Positions 63,143 through 64,000 of a stretch of 64,000 nucleotides of DNA are shown here, in pieces. Source of the stretch: Bacilli bacterium (GTDB taxonomy: Bacteria; Bacillota_I; Bacilli_A; RF39; UBA660); contig JAFYEA010000028.1 in assembly GCA_017544525.1 (NCBI GenBank), positions 62,001-126,000 on the forward strand. The letters run 5' to 3'. Made by a program: the position numbers and the translations under genes. Under the pieces are notes generated by a model. It was not told the origin of the DNA, did not search any database, and saw nothing but the letters and a program-made list of their open reading frames with translations. How positions within the stretch are numbered: position 1 is the first letter of the stretch; every line of letters begins with the position of its first letter.

Positions 63143-64000
63143 ATGAAGACCTTTTTGAAATATTTTTATGAAATATTAACTCAATTCTTTTCTGGATTTA
63201 TTATTGCATTTAATGGAATAATAGAAGGAATTAAGAAAACATTTAATATTAAAGCTTATATTCAAATAGCTAAAGATTATAAAGCGGATTTTAATGTTGG
63301 AGAATGGTTATTATTTGGTGTGTCAGTATTGTTATTACTAGCATTTGTAGCGGCTATTGTAATGTTAATATTATTTATAATAAGAAAATATACTAGATTT
63401 AGAAAAACAGTAGTTGAGCAAGAATCGATGTTAGAAGAAATATCTGAATTAAATGCTAAAGTTGCAACATTATTAAAAGAAAAAGAAGATATTTTGGCTA
63501 TGAAAGTGTCACAAATTGGGCTTAGACCTAATGAATCTAATACTATAGATGTGCCTAAACAAGGTGAAGAGGGTGAAGAGGAATTAAACCCAGCTACTGA
63601 TTGTAGATTTGCTAAATTACATGATGTAGATGTTAAATACCAAGATTATAAGATTCAAAATTATGGTAATAACTTCACATTAGAAGATTTAGTAGAAATG
63701 TTTAGAAACTTTGCTGCTAGTCAATTAAGACTATATTATAAAACTGAAATGATTAGATTATTTATAGCAGCTCTAGCAAGTACTAAACTTGTAATTTTAC
63801 AAGGTATCTCTGGTACAGGTAAAACATCACTTGCTTATGCTTGGGGAAAATTTCTAAAGCATGACTCTTGTGTAGCATCTGTTCAACCATCATGGCGTGA
63901 TAGATCAGAGTTATTTGGGTACTTTAATGAATTTACTAAAAAGTTTAATGAAACAGATATTTTAAAAGAATTATATGAAGCAGGGTATACAGATGATATT
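63143..64000 (+). CDS. Membrane-anchored McrB/MoxR-like AAA+ ATPase, 5' part
   Basis: The ORF runs off the right edge after 286 codons. One transmembrane helix (about 55-80) is followed by a coiled coil (about 85-115), an acidic linker (about 135-150) and the beginning of an AAA+ domain: LVILQGISGTGKTSL (Walker A, about 221-228) and VQPSWRDRSELFGYFNEFTKKFNETD, the block typical of the McrB/MoxR/dynein-like AAA group. An AAA+ motor tied to the membrane at the end of a surface-fibre locus suggests a role in assembly or remodelling. AGGTGAG ribosome site before ATG 63143. Confidence 0.8.
   Translation, partial: MKTFLKYFYEILTQFFSGFIIAFNGIIEGIKKTFNIKAYIQIAKDYKADFNVGEWLLFGVSVLLLLAFVAAIVMLILFIIRKYTRFRKTVVEQESMLEEISELNAKVATLLKEKEDILAMKVSQIGLRPNESNTIDVPKQGEEGEEELNPATDCRFAKLHDVDVKYQDYKIQNYGNNFTLEDLVEMFRNFAASQLRLYYKTEMIRLFIAALASTKLVILQGISGTGKTSLAYAWGKFLKHDSCVASVQPSWRDRSELFGYFNEFTKKFNETDILKELYEAGYTDDI

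Noticed and set aside
1..64000. Mycoplasma-type genetic code (TGA = Trp)
   Set aside because: TGA occurs as a terminal stop (46738, 63134) and all conserved Trp positions are TGG.

Overview
The window is about 64 kb from a very AT-rich, low-GC Gram-positive bacterium. AGGAGG-type ribosome binding sites, a glmS ribozyme, a DpnII-type restriction system, TspO, GtrA, FtsK-like and SipW-type proteins all point to the Firmicutes/Bacilli side of the tree. TGA is used as a stop codon (for example at the ends of the genes at 45869 and 62160) and Trp is TGG, so this is not a code-4 mycoplasma. An uncultured gut Bacilli/RF39-like lineage would fit, but that placement is inference. Many promoters carry an extended -10 of the form TGATATAAT. 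Most transcription units end in short hairpins with U-tracts that overlap the stop codon.

Region 1 (1-10.8 kb) is an accessory defence island. It holds the end of an HNH nuclease gene; a complete DpnII-like system (two adenine methylases and a GATC endonuclease) with an extra Mrr-like nuclease gene inserted; and an unrecognised minus-strand gene behind a long leader with a leader peptide and an internal terminator, which looks like an attenuator. It continues with an OLD/AAA_21-like ATPase followed by a HEPN-like protein, a PD-(D/E)XK protein with a small alpha/beta hydrolase, the C-terminal stump of a tyrosine integrase, and a second PD-(D/E)XK protein. A GC-rich non-coding element lies at 7.25-7.36 kb.

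Region 2 (10.8-20.2 kb) holds membrane and hypothetical genes, an orphan sigma region-4 protein, a frameshifted HlyD-like adaptor, a DHH phosphoesterase, GtrA, and two proteins that join a VirB2/TrbC-like two-helix membrane module to an esterase domain. A third gene (35.0 kb) joins the same module to a glucosaminidase.

Region 3 (20.2-26.8 kb) is a first SipW-type export locus: a small SipW-class exported protein, a polytopic ER-type signal peptidase, a DUF5305-like membrane protein and a 1053-residue surface protein with a Hint domain. It is preceded by a promoter overlain by four TGTA elements at exact 10-bp spacing.

Region 4 (26.8-45.7 kb) is more ordinary: glmS ribozyme and glmS, HNH-like and DUF4298 proteins, a 1423-residue surface protein with InlB-type repeats, a kinase-like protein, tspO, a SWIM zinc-finger protein, an NCS2 permease, PcfJ-like, HNH and FtsK-like genes.

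Region 5 (45.8-64 kb, running off the end) is a large surface-assembly locus. It has five predicted membrane-anchored or exported beta-rich proteins, a 3026-residue protein with about three dozen GG(G/S/N)N rungs, an active SipW peptidase beside a relative that has lost both catalytic residues, two cytoplasmic helical proteins, and a membrane-anchored McrB/MoxR-like AAA+ ATPase. This is the best candidate for an undescribed multi-gene system: a SipW-processed fibre or adhesin with dedicated assembly factors.
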